Source: Pasteurella bettyae CCUG 2042 (GTDB lineage Bacteria > Pseudomonadota > Gammaproteobacteria > Enterobacterales > Pasteurellaceae). From it: 64,000 nucleotides of DNA. The notes below the pieces were generated by a model. That model saw nothing but the letters and a program-made list of their open reading frames with translations. It ran no database searches and had not been told where the DNA came from. The translations under genes were made by a program, and so were the position numbers. Below, piece by piece: positions 10,286-20,718 of this stretch (position 1 is its first letter; every line of letters starts with the position of its first letter). The DNA is taken from contig NZ_AJSX01000007.1 of the NCBI RefSeq assembly GCF_000262245.1, positions 124,001 through 188,000 of the forward strand, written 5' to 3'.

Positions 10286-10855
10286 TTGCAGACAGTTTTT
10301 GCTAATCCGCAACGCTTTATTGATTTAGTCGCAGAGCAAATTAACCTTGCGTTACAAGGGATTATGGCAGACGGTGTGGAATATCACAAAATTGCCGATA
10401 AAACCTATGCGATGACGATTTTCAATGATTTTGAGTTTTTTAAAAATCAATATACGGTGAGTGTGGAACATTCCGCCAAAACGGTGTATGAAAATTACTT
10501 GCCGTTAGACAGCCAAACCGAAAGCAAATTTGCCAAAGATTGTGAAAGCAGCGAACAGGTCGCATTTTATTTCAAACTGCCGCCGAAGTTCAAAATTCCA
10601 ACGCCGCTTGGCAATTACAATCCCGATTGGGCAGTGGTTTTCAAAGGCGAAAATAAAATCTATTTGGTTGCCGAAACGAAAAATACCGAAAGTATTCAAG
10701 CGGGCGTAGATGAAAGCAAATTGCGTGAAAGCGAGCAGATGAAAATTGCCTATGCGAGAAAGCATTTTGCGGCTTATGAAGATTTAGATTATCAGGTTGT
10801 GCAGAAAGTGAGAGAGTTAGTCAAATATTATAAAGTAGATAAAAAAGAATTATAG
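10286..10855 (+). pseudogene. res: Res C-terminal fragment carrying the nuclease domain
   Basis: Second half of the frameshifted res gene. In-frame Res-like sequence extends upstream to about 10253; TTG 10286 is only the first formal start and has no ribosome site. 189 residues. It contains a PD-(D/E)xK-type nuclease core: Pro-Asp of NPDWAVVF at residues 113-114 and ETK at 130-132. It is continuous with the helicase part if one base is restored. It is unlikely to be translated on its own. Confidence 0.85.
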
Positions 10856-12190
<1,335 letters not shown>

Positions 12191-12218
12191 TTCGATAGAT
12201 TAAATTTTGTAGATAATT

Positions 12219-12256
12219 GAACCGCACTTTTTTGATAAAGTGCGGTAATTTTTTAG
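12219..12256 (+). terminator. Inverted uptake-signal terminator after cysB
   Basis: ACCGCACTT (12221-12229) and AAGTGCGGT (12238-12246) form a stem, followed by AATTTTTTAG. Confidence 0.75.
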
Positions 12257-12274
12257 AAAAAATTAGGGAATGCT

Positions 12275-12691
12275 ATGAAAAAGATAGTGAAATATTTTGT
12301 CATTTTAATTGTTTTTTCATTCTTTGCATTTTGGTTTTATACCATTTATATGACTAAACTTACTGGTTGTTCGGTAAAATCTGGCGATGCTGTATTTCAA
12401 GATAGATTAGTTTGTGACAAACAAGAAATTGTGCCTACGGGGTATTTAAGTTCAATGTTGCAAGAACCTAATTTGATAGCAAGAGCGGTTTCGACCTATA
12501 AAGAGGGAGATAAACTTTGTTATACGGATGAGCAAAAATTTTATATTTACAATATCAAAAAGAAAACGACACAAGTACTTAGCCTTGAAGAATTTATTAA
12601 AGTTAATCACAGTCAGTTTAAGTTATCTTCAGATTTTTATACATTACCTGATGACTACTTAAAAGAATTTGCTAATAATTGCAAAAAATAA
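12275..12691 (+). CDS. Hypothetical membrane-anchored protein
   Basis: 138 residues, not recognised. One N-terminal hydrophobic segment (about residues 6-27) follows a Lys-rich start (MKKIVKYF), so it is probably anchored in the inner membrane with a periplasmic domain of about 110 residues. That domain has four cysteines (near residues 32, 48, 82 and 136), which may form disulfides. ATG 12275 has a weak TAGGG-like site 9 bases upstream. It is flanked by terminators on both sides, so it is transcribed alone. No function is proposed. Confidence 0.7.
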   Translation: MKKIVKYFVILIVFSFFAFWFYTIYMTKLTGCSVKSGDAVFQDRLVCDKQEIVPTGYLSSMLQEPNLIARAVSTYKEGDKLCYTDEQKFYIYNIKKKTTQVLSLEEFIKVNHSQFKLSSDFYTLPDDYLKEFANNCKK

Positions 12692-12699
12692 GAACAAAC

Positions 12700-12735
12700 T
12701 AAAAGACCACAGATAAAATGCGGTCTTTTTTTGTC
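12700..12735 (+). terminator. Rho-independent terminator
   Basis: AAAAGACC (12701-12708) pairs with GGTCTTTT (12722-12729), followed by a T run. It closes the small membrane-protein gene. Confidence 0.8.
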
Positions 12736-12758
12736 ATTTTTTGCTCTTGATAAGATTT

Positions 12759-12778
12759 ACCGTGAAGCAGATCACATT
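12759..12778 (+). promoter_or_regulatory. CRP site upstream of glpD
   Basis: CGTGA-AGCAGA-TCACA (12761-12776) matches TGTGA-N6-TCACA at 9 of 10 defined bases. Carbon-source (cAMP-CRP) control of glycerol 3-phosphate use is well established in enteric relatives. Confidence 0.65.
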
Positions 12779-12873
12779 TTTAAGAAAATTCCTCTAATCT
12801 TCCCACTTAATAAATATAAATAATAATTATTCTCTTTTATTGGAATAAATAATAATGTACTATTTCGAATGTT

Positions 12874-12895
12874 AAATGTTCGAAAACGAACATTT
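12874..12895 (+). promoter_or_regulatory. GlpR-type operator of glpD
   Basis: AATGTTCG-AAAA-CGAACATT is a perfect inverted repeat (9-bp arms counting one flanking base each side). It matches the E. coli GlpR consensus, roughly WATGTTCGWTAWCGAACATW. It lies 30 bp before the glpD start, suited to repression in the absence of glycerol 3-phosphate. Confidence 0.7.
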
Positions 12896-12924
12896 TATTT
12901 GAAGCTTATTTAGGAGAACCTAAT

Positions 12925-14517
12925 ATGAAAAGAAATGAACAATTAGAAAAAATCAGTTCAGTTGAAAAATGGGACTTCATTGTTATTGGTGGTGGTGCTA
13001 GTGGATTAGGCATCGCATTAGATGCGAGTTCAAGAGGATATAAAACTTTATTGTTAGAAGCTTATGATTTCGCTAAAGGGACTTCAAGCCGTAGTACTAA
13101 ATTAGTGCATGGTGGTGTACGTTATCTCGCTAATGGTGATGTGGCTTTAGTTAAAGAAGCTTTACGTGAGCGTGGACGCTTAGCTAAAAATGCGGGTCAT
13201 TTATTTAAAAATCAGAATTTTATTATTCCTAATTACACATTGAAAGATAGTGTGATGTATCGGATCGGCTTGGGTATATATGATTATCTAGCTGGGAAAT
13301 TAAGCCTCGGCAAAACAATTGCGATTAGCAAACAAGAAGCTAAAAATCGCTTACCGACCCTAAATGATAAAGATCTTAAAAATGGGGTAGTTTATAAAGA
13401 TGGGCAGTTTGATGACGCACGCTTAGCCATTAACCTCGCTCAAACAATTGTAGAGCAGGGCGGAACAGTTTTAAATTATGCCAAAGTCACCGAGCTACAT
13501 AAAAATAGCCAAGGTAAAATCGATGGTGTGACATTTATTGACGGATTAAGCCAGCAAGAACATAAAATATTGGGAACGTCCATTATTAATGCTACTGGCG
13601 TATTTATGAACGATATTCTTTCTATGGATCATGGCATAAATAAAAAATTTGTTGTGCCAAGTCAAGGGATTCATTTAATTTTAGATAAATCATTCTTACC
13701 AAGTGATGATGCTTTGATGATTCCAAAAACCTCTGATGGACGAGTATTATTTGCTGTTCCTTGGCATGATCGTATTGTGGTTGGAACAACAGATACGTTA
13801 ATTGAAGAGCCTTCTTACGAGCCTATTCCACTAGAACAAGAAATTACTTTTATTTTGGATACCGCAGGGCAGTATCTTACTAAACAACCAACACGAGATG
13901 ATGTGTTGTCTATTTTTGCAGGATTACGACCACTAGCGGCACCTGAAAAAGCAGGACAAAGCACAAAAGAAGTTTCTCGTAGCCATAAAGTGATTACCGA
14001 TCCAACGAGTGGATTAGTGACAATTACAGGTGGTAAATGGACAACCTATCGTCAAATGTCAGAAGATACTGTTGATGAAGCATTAAAAGTTCATTCAGAA
14101 TTAGTCGCCAAACCTTGTGTTACTGTAAATCTATCTATTCACGGAAATATTCCTCGTGAACAAGTGAATTTAAACGATCATCTTTATGTGTATGGGGCGG
14201 ATATTCCAGCGTTAAAAGAGTTAATGAATAGCCATGCGGAAATGGCAGAAAAACTTCATCCAAACCAACCTTATACTGTCGCTGAAGTGATATGGGCTGT
14301 ACGTGAAGAGATGGCTCAAACGGTCGAAGATGTATTATCACGTCGTGTCAGAATGCTATTTTTAGATTCTCGAGCAGCTATTGATAGTGCAGCTAAAGTG
14401 GCTCATATTATGGCACAAGAGTTAGGTAAAGATGAGCAATGGCAACAGCAACAAGTAGCTAAATTCTTAGAAGTGGCTCGCCATTATTTGCTTGTAGATT
14501 ATCAGCCACAAGCTTAA
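12925..14517 (+). CDS. glpD: FAD-dependent glycerol-3-phosphate dehydrogenase (GlpD/GlpO family)
   Basis: Oxidises sn-glycerol 3-phosphate to dihydroxyacetone phosphate, feeding electrons to quinone or oxygen. 530 residues. FAD-binding Rossmann motif IVIGGGASGLGIALDA near residues 19-34, the family signature STKLVHGGVRYL near 53-64, and a conserved C-terminal region with TITGGKWTTYRQM and a helical cap. ATG 12925 with AGGAGA upstream. CRP and GlpR-type sites precede it. Whether it acts as a respiratory dehydrogenase or an oxidase cannot be settled from sequence; GlpD is the safer name. Confidence 0.88.
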   Translation: MKRNEQLEKISSVEKWDFIVIGGGASGLGIALDASSRGYKTLLLEAYDFAKGTSSRSTKLVHGGVRYLANGDVALVKEALRERGRLAKNAGHLFKNQNFIIPNYTLKDSVMYRIGLGIYDYLAGKLSLGKTIAISKQEAKNRLPTLNDKDLKNGVVYKDGQFDDARLAINLAQTIVEQGGTVLNYAKVTELHKNSQGKIDGVTFIDGLSQQEHKILGTSIINATGVFMNDILSMDHGINKKFVVPSQGIHLILDKSFLPSDDALMIPKTSDGRVLFAVPWHDRIVVGTTDTLIEEPSYEPIPLEQEITFILDTAGQYLTKQPTRDDVLSIFAGLRPLAAPEKAGQSTKEVSRSHKVITDPTSGLVTITGGKWTTYRQMSEDTVDEALKVHSELVAKPCVTVNLSIHGNIPREQVNLNDHLYVYGADIPALKELMNSHAEMAEKLHPNQPYTVAEVIWAVREEMAQTVEDVLSRRVRMLFLDSRAAIDSAAKVAHIMAQELGKDEQWQQQQVAKFLEVARHYLLVDYQPQA

Positions 14518-14552
14518 AAGTGCGGTTAAATTTTAACAATTTTTATAAACTA

Positions 14553-14580
14553 AAAAGCCCTGAAATGATAGGGCTTTAAA
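14553..14580 (+). terminator. Rho-independent terminator of glpD
   Basis: AAAGCCCT (14554-14561) and AGGGCTTT (14570-14577) form a perfect 8-bp stem with an 8-nt loop. Confidence 0.75.
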
Positions 14581-14599
14581 AGTAGACTTTTAATTTCGA

Positions 14600-14636
14600 G
14601 GACTGGGTTCTGTACTGCACAGGACCCAGTCCTTTT
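14600..14636. terminator. Strong hairpin between convergent glpD and asnS
   Basis: A 14-bp stem (14600-14613 with 14619-14632, one G-U pair) and a 5-nt loop, followed by TTTTAATT on the plus strand. It lies just past the asnS stop on the other strand, so it probably insulates both genes. Confidence 0.7.
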
Positions 14637-14646
14637 AATTAGTTAA

Positions 14647-16050
14647 TTAGAAACTCGCATTACGCGGTGTACGAGGGAATGGAATAACTTCACGAATGTT
14701 TTGTAAACCTGTTACATATACGATTAAACGTTCAAAACCTAGACCAAAACCAGAATGTGGAACAGTACCATATTTACGTAAATCACGATACCACCAGTAA
14801 TCTTCTGGATTTAATCCCATTTCAGCCATTCGGGCATCTAATACGTCTAAACGCTCTTCACGTTGTGAGCCACCAATAATTTCACCAATTCCAGGCGCTA
14901 AAACATCCATTGCCGCAACAGTTTTACCATCTTCATTGAGACGCATATAGAATGCTTTAATATCTTTTGGATAGTTTTTAACAACTACAGGTGATTTGAA
15001 GTGTTCTTCTGCTAAATAGCGTTCATGTTCAGAAGAAAGGTCAATGCCCCAAGATACTGGGAATTCGAATTTTTTGCCTGATTTCAATAATACGTCAATG
15101 GCATCTGTATAGTCGATTTGAGCAAAATCAGAAGCAACGAATCTTTCTAAACGAGAAATGACATCTTTATCAATGTGTTTCTCAAAGAATTTTAAATCAT
15201 CCATACGTTCTTTTAATACTGCATTGAATACGTATTTCAACATATCTTCTGCTAATTTTGCGTTATCTGCTAAAGTGGCGAATGCAACTTCAGGTTCAAC
15301 CATCCAGAATTCTGCGAGGTGACGTGTTGTATTTGAGTTTTCTGCACGGAAAGTAGGTCCAAAGGTATAGATTTTACTTAATGCACAAGCATAAGTTTCA
15401 CCATTTAACTGACCAGATACGGTTAAGAATGATTCCTTGCCAAAGAAGTCTTGGCTGAAATCAACTTTACCACTTTCAGTACGAGGTAGATTTTCTAAAT
15501 CTAAAGTAGAAACACGGAACATTTCCCCAGCACCTTCGGTATCTGAAGCAGTAATTAATGGTGTGGCAACCCAGTAAAAACCTTGTTCATTAAAGAAACG
15601 GTGAATTGCTTGTGCCAAACAATGGCGAACACGAGCAACAGCGCCGATAATATTCGTACGTGGGCGTAAATGAGCTACTTCTCGTAAGTATTCGATACTA
15701 TGACGTTTTGCTGCCATTGGATAAGTATCAGGATCTTCAACCCAACCAGTAACTTCTACAGAACTTGTTTGTAATTCAAGTGATTGACCTGCCGCTGGAG
15801 ATTCAGTAACAGTACCGGTCACAATAACAGAACACCCTGTAGTTAAACGTAAAACTTCCGATTCATAATTTGCGATATCATTATTGATGATGGCTTGAAT
15901 AGGATCAAAGCAAGAACCATCATAAACGGCTAAAAAAGAAAGCCCAGCTTTAGAGTCACGACGAGTACGTACCCAACCACGCACGGTTACAGTATCACCA
16001 ACTGCAATTTTACCTTGTAGCACGTCAGCTACAGATGCGATTTTTGACAT
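14647..16050 (-). CDS. asnS: Asparaginyl-tRNA synthetase
   Basis: Charges tRNA-Asn with asparagine; class IIb synthetase. Start placed at 16050 ([20 protein letters not shown]), with GAGG 6 bases upstream, rather than four codons earlier. 467 residues, as in E. coli (466). N-terminal OB-fold anticodon domain ([14 protein letters not shown]), then the class II core: motif 2 around [21 protein letters not shown] and motif 3 [15 protein letters not shown] near the C-terminus. Divergent from folE. Confidence 0.97.
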   Translation of the reverse strand: MSKIASVADVLQGKIAVGDTVTVRGWVRTRRDSKAGLSFLAVYDGSCFDPIQAIINNDIANYESEVLRLTTGCSVIVTGTVTESPAAGQSLELQTSSVEVTGWVEDPDTYPMAAKRHSIEYLREVAHLRPRTNIIGAVARVRHCLAQAIHRFFNEQGFYWVATPLITASDTEGAGEMFRVSTLDLENLPRTESGKVDFSQDFFGKESFLTVSGQLNGETYACALSKIYTFGPTFRAENSNTTRHLAEFWMVEPEVAFATLADNAKLAEDMLKYVFNAVLKERMDDLKFFEKHIDKDVISRLERFVASDFAQIDYTDAIDVLLKSGKKFEFPVSWGIDLSSEHERYLAEEHFKSPVVVKNYPKDIKAFYMRLNEDGKTVAAMDVLAPGIGEIIGGSQREERLDVLDARMAEMGLNPEDYWWYRDLRKYGTVPHSGFGLGFERLIVYVTGLQNIREVIPFPRTPRNASF

Positions 16051-16275
16051 TTTAAACCTCAAAATTTGTTTTAAATTTTTTTAAAATAGAAACGCAGAGT
16101 AGTTTACCTTAAGTTGTCTGATTTACCAAAAATTAAATGTAATATTAAGTATACTTTAGCCTAGCTTTAACTTATTCGAATGTCATGAAAATTTCATTAC
16201 TGAAAGTGAATATGTTGGTTTTTTATTGTTTCATAATTTGCTAGAATAGCGCGACGAATTTATCGGAGAGAGTTA

Positions 16276-16932
16276 ATGACAATAATTTCAGCAGAGGCGG
16301 AGAAAGTCCGTAATGCATTAATCGAAAAAGGAATTGAAACTCCGATGATTGCACTTACTCAAACTAAAGACGAACGTCGTACGCATATTGAAAAACATAT
16401 GCGAGAGGTTATGCAATTAATCGGGTTAGATTTAACAGATGATAGCTTAGAAGAAACACCTGTTCGTTTAGCTAAAATGTTTGTAGATGAAATTTTTAGT
16501 GGCTTGGATTATGTTAATTTTCCTAAAATTACTAATATTGAAAATCGCATGAAAGTTAGCGAGATGGTATTGGTCAATGATATCACTTTGACCAGTACTT
16601 GTGAGCATCATTTTGTGACTATTGATGGCTTAGTTTCTGTTGCGTATTATCCGAAAAAATGGGTAATTGGCTTATCTAAAATCAATCGTGTCGTCAAATT
16701 TTTTGCACAGCGTCCGCAGGTTCAAGAACGGTTAACAGAACAAATTTTATTAGCATTTCAAACGATTTTAGAAACGGAAGATGTTGCTGTATATATGAAA
16801 GCCACCCATTTCTGTGTAAAATGTCGAGGTATAGAAGATAGCAATAGTTATACGGTAACATCCGCATTTGGTGGTGTATTCTTACAAGATAGAGAAACTC
16901 GAAAAGAATTTTTAACTTTAATCAATAAATAA
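16276..16932 (+). CDS. folE: GTP cyclohydrolase I
   Basis: First step of tetrahydrofolate synthesis: GTP to 7,8-dihydroneopterin triphosphate. 218 residues. Zinc ligands are visible in [13 protein letters not shown] (Cys and His) and [20 protein letters not shown] (Cys). ATG 16276 with GGAGAGAG upstream; a TAGAAT -10-like element lies at 16242-16247. folC, later in folate synthesis, lies 2.4 kb downstream in a separate unit. Confidence 0.96.
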   Translation: MTIISAEAEKVRNALIEKGIETPMIALTQTKDERRTHIEKHMREVMQLIGLDLTDDSLEETPVRLAKMFVDEIFSGLDYVNFPKITNIENRMKVSEMVLVNDITLTSTCEHHFVTIDGLVSVAYYPKKWVIGLSKINRVVKFFAQRPQVQERLTEQILLAFQTILETEDVAVYMKATHFCVKCRGIEDSNSYTVTSAFGGVFLQDRETRKEFLTLINK

Positions 16933-16938
16933 TCCTCA

Positions 16939-16966
16939 ACGCAGAATCAACATTCTGCGTTTTTGT
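16939..16966 (+). terminator. Rho-independent terminator of folE
   Basis: ACGCAGAAT (16939-16947), loop CAAC, ATTCTGCGT (16952-16960), then TTTTGTTTTT. The T run reaches to within a few bases of the next gene's ATG. Confidence 0.88.
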
Positions 16967-16974
16967 TTTTAATT

Positions 16975-17427
16975 ATGCAAAAACTCATTATTGTTCGTGG
17001 ACATTCTGGCTCTGGTAAAACGACTTTCGCTCAACAACAAATTGCCCAATTTGAATTATCGTATCCACAAAGTAAATATTTTCATATTGAAAATGATCTA
17101 TTTTTGATGGAAGGCAACAACTATGTTTGGAGCGAATCACGTTTTCAAGAAGCAAAACTAAAAGCGCGTAATGCTCTTAAGTCCGCCTTTAAATTTTGTC
17201 AAAAACATACCGCACTTGATTGTTTAATCATCGTGAGTAATGTGGGTATTAATCGCAATGAAATTTATCGTATGATCAAGCAAGCTGAAAAACAGCATAT
17301 ACAAGTGGAGATTTATCGTTTAAAAACTTTCTATAACAATATCCATCAAGTTTCAGATGAGGTTGTTAAAAGTATGTTTAATCGCTTGAATGAATTACCA
17401 ATTGAAGGTGAGATGATCATTGAGTAA
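16975..17427 (+). CDS. Small P-loop ATP/GTP-binding kinase-like protein
   Basis: 150 residues. It begins MQKLIIVRGHSGSGKTTFA with a clear Walker A (GHSGSGKT, residues 9-16), as in the zeta-toxin / AAA_33 group of small kinases; IIVSNVGINRNEI in the middle could be the base-binding or lid region. Substrate unknown. ATG 16975 is chosen because the only upstream in-frame start is a TTG inside the folE terminator T run. No Shine-Dalgarno is seen, so expression may be weak or come from read-through. No antitoxin partner is adjacent, so a toxin role is not supported. It holds an uptake signal near 17209. Confidence 0.75.
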   Translation: MQKLIIVRGHSGSGKTTFAQQQIAQFELSYPQSKYFHIENDLFLMEGNNYVWSESRFQEAKLKARNALKSAFKFCQKHTALDCLIIVSNVGINRNEIYRMIKQAEKQHIQVEIYRLKTFYNNIHQVSDEVVKSMFNRLNELPIEGEMIIE

Positions 17428-17479
17428 AAGTGCGGTAAACTTTATAAAAATTTTTAGATATTAATGGATGTAATCAATA

Positions 17480-18274
17480 ATGAAAATTGCGCTTGGGATT
17501 GAATATAGCGGGCAGAATTATTTTGGCTGGCAACGCCAAGAAAAAGTCCATTCTGTGCAAGAAGAATTAGAAAAAGCCATTTCTTTTGTGGCAAATGAAA
17601 AGATTGAAGTCTTTTGTGCGGGGCGTACTGATTCTGGCGTTCATGGGACAGGTCAAGTAGTACATTTTGAAACTCATGCTATTCGTCCAGAAAAAGCTTG
17701 GGCTTTTGGAACTAATGCCAACTTACCTGATGATATTGCAGTAAAATGGGCAAAACAAGTACCAGACGATTTTCATGCTCGTTTTAGTGCCACCGCAAGA
17801 CGTTATCGTTATATTTTATATTGTAATAAATTACGGTCAGCTATTTTGCCTTATGGCATTACGCATACCCATCTTGAGCTTGATCATCATTTGATGCAAC
17901 AAGCTGGGCAATTTTTATTAGGCGAAAATGATTTTTCTTCATTCCGAGCCGCACAATGTCAATCTAAAACCCCTTGGCGTAATATTCATCATTTACAGGT
18001 GATTAGAAAAGGTGATTTTATTATTGTCGATATTAAAGCTAATGCCTTTGTGCATCACATGGTACGCAATATTGTTGGCAGTTTAATGGAAGTAGGTTGT
18101 GGTCGTCAGCCTGTAGAATGGATGAAATGGCTATTAGAACAAAAAAATCGTTCTCTCGCTGCTCCCACAGCTAAACCTGAGGGGTTATATCTAGTACATG
18201 TTACTTATCCTGAAAACTATAATTTACCAACGAGCCCATTAGGACCATTGTTTTTAGAAAATGATTTATGGTAG
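17480..18274 (+). CDS. truA: tRNA pseudouridine(38-40) synthase
   Basis: Converts U38, U39 and U40 in tRNA anticodon arms to pseudouridine. 264 residues. The protein opens [20 protein letters not shown]; the catalytic Asp lies in [18 protein letters not shown] near residue 52, and the C-terminal half has [17 protein letters not shown]. An uptake signal (near 17430) separates it from the kinase-like gene. The order truA-accD-folC recalls the E. coli usg-truA-dedA-accD-folC cluster, with usg and the DedA gene moved elsewhere here. Confidence 0.96.
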   Translation: MKIALGIEYSGQNYFGWQRQEKVHSVQEELEKAISFVANEKIEVFCAGRTDSGVHGTGQVVHFETHAIRPEKAWAFGTNANLPDDIAVKWAKQVPDDFHARFSATARRYRYILYCNKLRSAILPYGITHTHLELDHHLMQQAGQFLLGENDFSSFRAAQCQSKTPWRNIHHLQVIRKGDFIIVDIKANAFVHHMVRNIVGSLMEVGCGRQPVEWMKWLLEQKNRSLAAPTAKPEGLYLVHVTYPENYNLPTSPLGPLFLENDLW

Positions 18275-18353
18275 GTCAGAGCAGTTGTAAAATAAAATAG
18301 TGTAAAATAAGTTAAATTTGTGGTTAAATAAGCACAATTTTACTGTTTTATAA

Positions 18354-18378
18354 AAAAATGCGATATATCGTATTTTTG
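18354..18378 (+). terminator. Probable terminator after truA
   Basis: AAAAATGCG (18354-18362) pairs with CGTATTTTT (18369-18377) through one G-U pair, around an ATATAT loop. It is AT-rich, so moderate confidence. Confidence 0.5.
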
Positions 18379-18409
18379 CTAATTAAATTAATCATAAATA
18401 AGGTTAAAA

Positions 18410-19297
18410 ATGAGCTGGATTGATAAGATTTTTAGTAAAAACCCCATTTCTAATTCTCATAAAGCAAACGTACCAGAAGGGGTTTGGACAAAATGTACAT
18501 CTTGCGAACAAGTTTTATATCGTGATGAACTCACTCGTCACTTGGAAGTGTGTCCTAAATGTGGGCACCATATGCGAATTGATGCTCGTAAACGTTTATT
18601 AGTGCTACTTGATAGTGAAGGTGTACAAGAATTAGTGGCGGAGTTAGAGCCTAAAGATATTCTTAAGTTTCGTGATTTAAAAAAATATAAAGATCGTTTA
18701 ACTACCGCTCAAAAAGAAACAGGTGAAAAAGATGCTCTTATCGTTTTGACGGGAACATTACATGGATTACCTGTTGTTGCAGCAGCATCTAACTTTGCAT
18801 TTATGGGCGGCTCTATGGGTTCTGTCGTTGGTGCTAAATTTGTGGCAGCTGCGGAAGATGCAATAGCAAAAAACTGCCCATTTATTTGTTTCTCTGCTAG
18901 TGGTGGGGCTCGTATGCAAGAAGCACTTTTCTCATTAATGCAAATGGCAAAAACCAGTGCCGTTTTAGCTAAAATGCGTGAGCAAGGGGTGCCGTTTATT
19001 TCAGTGTTAACGGATCCAACATTAGGTGGTGTATCTGCAAGTTTTGCTATGTTAGGTGATATCAATATTGCTGAACCAAAAGCATTAATTGGTTTTGCAG
19101 GTCCTCGTGTTATTGAGCAAACCGTTCGTGAAAAATTACCAGAGGGTTTCCAACGTGCTGAGTTCTTATTAGAACATGGCGCAATTGATATGATCGTAAA
19201 ACGTGCAGAGATGCGTGATACATTAGCAAGCTTATTAAGCAAATTAATGAATAAACCATCACCATTTGTTTCTGAAGCTGAATTAGTATCAGAATAA
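18410..19297 (+). CDS. accD: Acetyl-CoA carboxylase carboxyltransferase subunit beta
   Basis: Beta subunit of the carboxyltransferase that, with AccA, moves CO2 from biotin to acetyl-CoA to make malonyl-CoA. 295 residues. N-terminal four-Cys zinc ribbon ([12 protein letters not shown] ... [13 protein letters not shown]), then the crotonase-like core with [14 protein letters not shown] and [14 protein letters not shown] 18410 with AAGG upstream. It is followed by folC after 37 bp, probably in one transcript. Confidence 0.97.
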   Translation: MSWIDKIFSKNPISNSHKANVPEGVWTKCTSCEQVLYRDELTRHLEVCPKCGHHMRIDARKRLLVLLDSEGVQELVAELEPKDILKFRDLKKYKDRLTTAQKETGEKDALIVLTGTLHGLPVVAAASNFAFMGGSMGSVVGAKFVAAAEDAIAKNCPFICFSASGGARMQEALFSLMQMAKTSAVLAKMREQGVPFISVLTDPTLGGVSASFAMLGDINIAEPKALIGFAGPRVIEQTVREKLPEGFQRAEFLLEHGAIDMIVKRAEMRDTLASLLSKLMNKPSPFVSEAELVSE

Positions 19298-19334
19298 AAC
19301 ATTAACGAATCAAAACATAGTTAGGCATTAGCTA

Positions 19335-20660
19335 ATGCAAAATAATCATAATTTACAAGCCACTTCATCACTCGATGAGTGGCTTTCTTATTTAGAAAAT
19401 AGTCATTTTAAATCTATTGATTTAGGTTTAGAACGTATCACAGCTGTTGCAAAAGAATTGGATATTCTTAATCCCGCCCCTTTTGTGATTACCGTAGGTG
19501 GAACAAATGGTAAAGGCACCACTTGTCGTTTATTAGAAACTATTCTTATCAATTCTGGCTTACGTGTTGGTGTCTATTCTTCACCACATTTATTACGCTA
19601 TAACGAACGTGTTCGTATTCAAAATCAAGATTTACCTGATGATTCTCACACACAATCATTTGCCTATATTGAACAACATAAAAAAGAATCTTTAACTTAT
19701 TTTGAATTTAGTACTTTATCTGCATTGTATTTATTTAAACAAGCTAATTTAGATGTAGTCATTCTAGAAGTTGGATTAGGTGGTCGTTTAGATGCCACTA
19801 ATATTGTAGATAGTGATATCGCAGTTATCACTAGTATTGATATTGATCATGTTGATTTTTTAGGTTCAACAAGAGAACAAATCGGATTTGAAAAAGCTGG
19901 TATTTTTCGGACAAACAAACCAGTAATTATTGGTGAACCTGATATTCCCTATTCTATATTAGCGCATGCTGAAAAGTTACATTGTCAGTTATCTTGTCGA
20001 GATAGAGACTGGTTTTATTCCGCTGAACATAATCGTTGGCATTGGCATAATCAAAATAGAAATTTCGAAAATTTACCGATTTGTTCTATTCCAATACAAA
20101 ATGCAGCGACAGCTCTTGCTGTAGTACAATATCTGCCTTTTGTAATATCAGAAGAAATAATTCGAAAATCATTGCAAGAAGTAGAGTTAACAGGTCGTTT
20201 TCAAACTATTAAAGTAGAACATTTGCAACCTATTGCAAGTTTAATAAATCGTCCAATAGAAGAGTTACCGAGAATTATTATTGATGTCGGGCATAACCCT
20301 CATGCAGCACGTTATCTTGCTAGCAAATTAATTGAAATAAAATCAAAAAATTCTCAAAAAATTACCGCAGTTTGTGGCGTATTAAAAGATAAAGATGCCG
20401 ATGGGGTATTATTACCTTTATTATCTATTATTGATCGATGGCATTGTGTCACCTTAGAAGGACCTAGAGGGCAATCAGGTCAAGATTTATTTGCTAAATT
20501 ACAACAACTAGCAGATAAAAATCAGCTTGCTATTGATGGAAAAGGCAATAGTTCTATTGAATCAGGTATTAAAGAGGCAATTTCTGAAACTAATAAAAAT
20601 GACATTGTACTAATCTTTGGTTCTTTTGTTACAGTCACAGGGTTTTTAGAATTACTCTAA
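19335..20660 (+). CDS. folC: Bifunctional dihydrofolate synthase / folylpolyglutamate synthase
   Basis: Adds glutamate to dihydropteroate and extends the polyglutamate tail of folates. 441 residues. Mur-ligase-like ATP site TVGGTNGKGTTCRLLE near residues 53-68, the FolC signature SSPHLLRYNERVRI, the metal/ATP loop LEVGLGGRLDATNI, and DVGHNPHAARYL in the C-terminal domain. The ATG sits inside a 14-bp perfect palindrome (19325-19338, GCATTAGCTAATGC), which might influence initiation. Confidence 0.95.
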   Translation: MQNNHNLQATSSLDEWLSYLENSHFKSIDLGLERITAVAKELDILNPAPFVITVGGTNGKGTTCRLLETILINSGLRVGVYSSPHLLRYNERVRIQNQDLPDDSHTQSFAYIEQHKKESLTYFEFSTLSALYLFKQANLDVVILEVGLGGRLDATNIVDSDIAVITSIDIDHVDFLGSTREQIGFEKAGIFRTNKPVIIGEPDIPYSILAHAEKLHCQLSCRDRDWFYSAEHNRWHWHNQNRNFENLPICSIPIQNAATALAVVQYLPFVISEEIIRKSLQEVELTGRFQTIKVEHLQPIASLINRPIEELPRIIIDVGHNPHAARYLASKLIEIKSKNSQKITAVCGVLKDKDADGVLLPLLSIIDRWHCVTLEGPRGQSGQDLFAKLQQLADKNQLAIDGKGNSSIESGIKEAISETNKNDIVLIFGSFVTVTGFLELL

Positions 20661-20670
20661 TTTTTATATA

Positions 20671-20714
20671 AAAAGTGCGGTTAAATTTTCTGAAATTTTT
20701 AACCGCACTTTTTT
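20671..20714. terminator. Bidirectional inverted uptake-signal terminator
   Basis: AAGTGCGGT (20673-20681) and ACCGCACTT (20702-20710), with pairing extended by AAAAG/CTTTT and TTAAA/TTTAA. It lies between the 3' ends of folC (+) and the histidine phosphatase gene (-) and serves both. Confidence 0.85.
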
Positions 20715-20718
20715 AGTG

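Noticed and set aside
16975-17427. P-loop kinase as a zeta-type toxin of a toxin-antitoxin pair
   Set aside because: No small partner gene adjacent; the Walker A alone is not specific.
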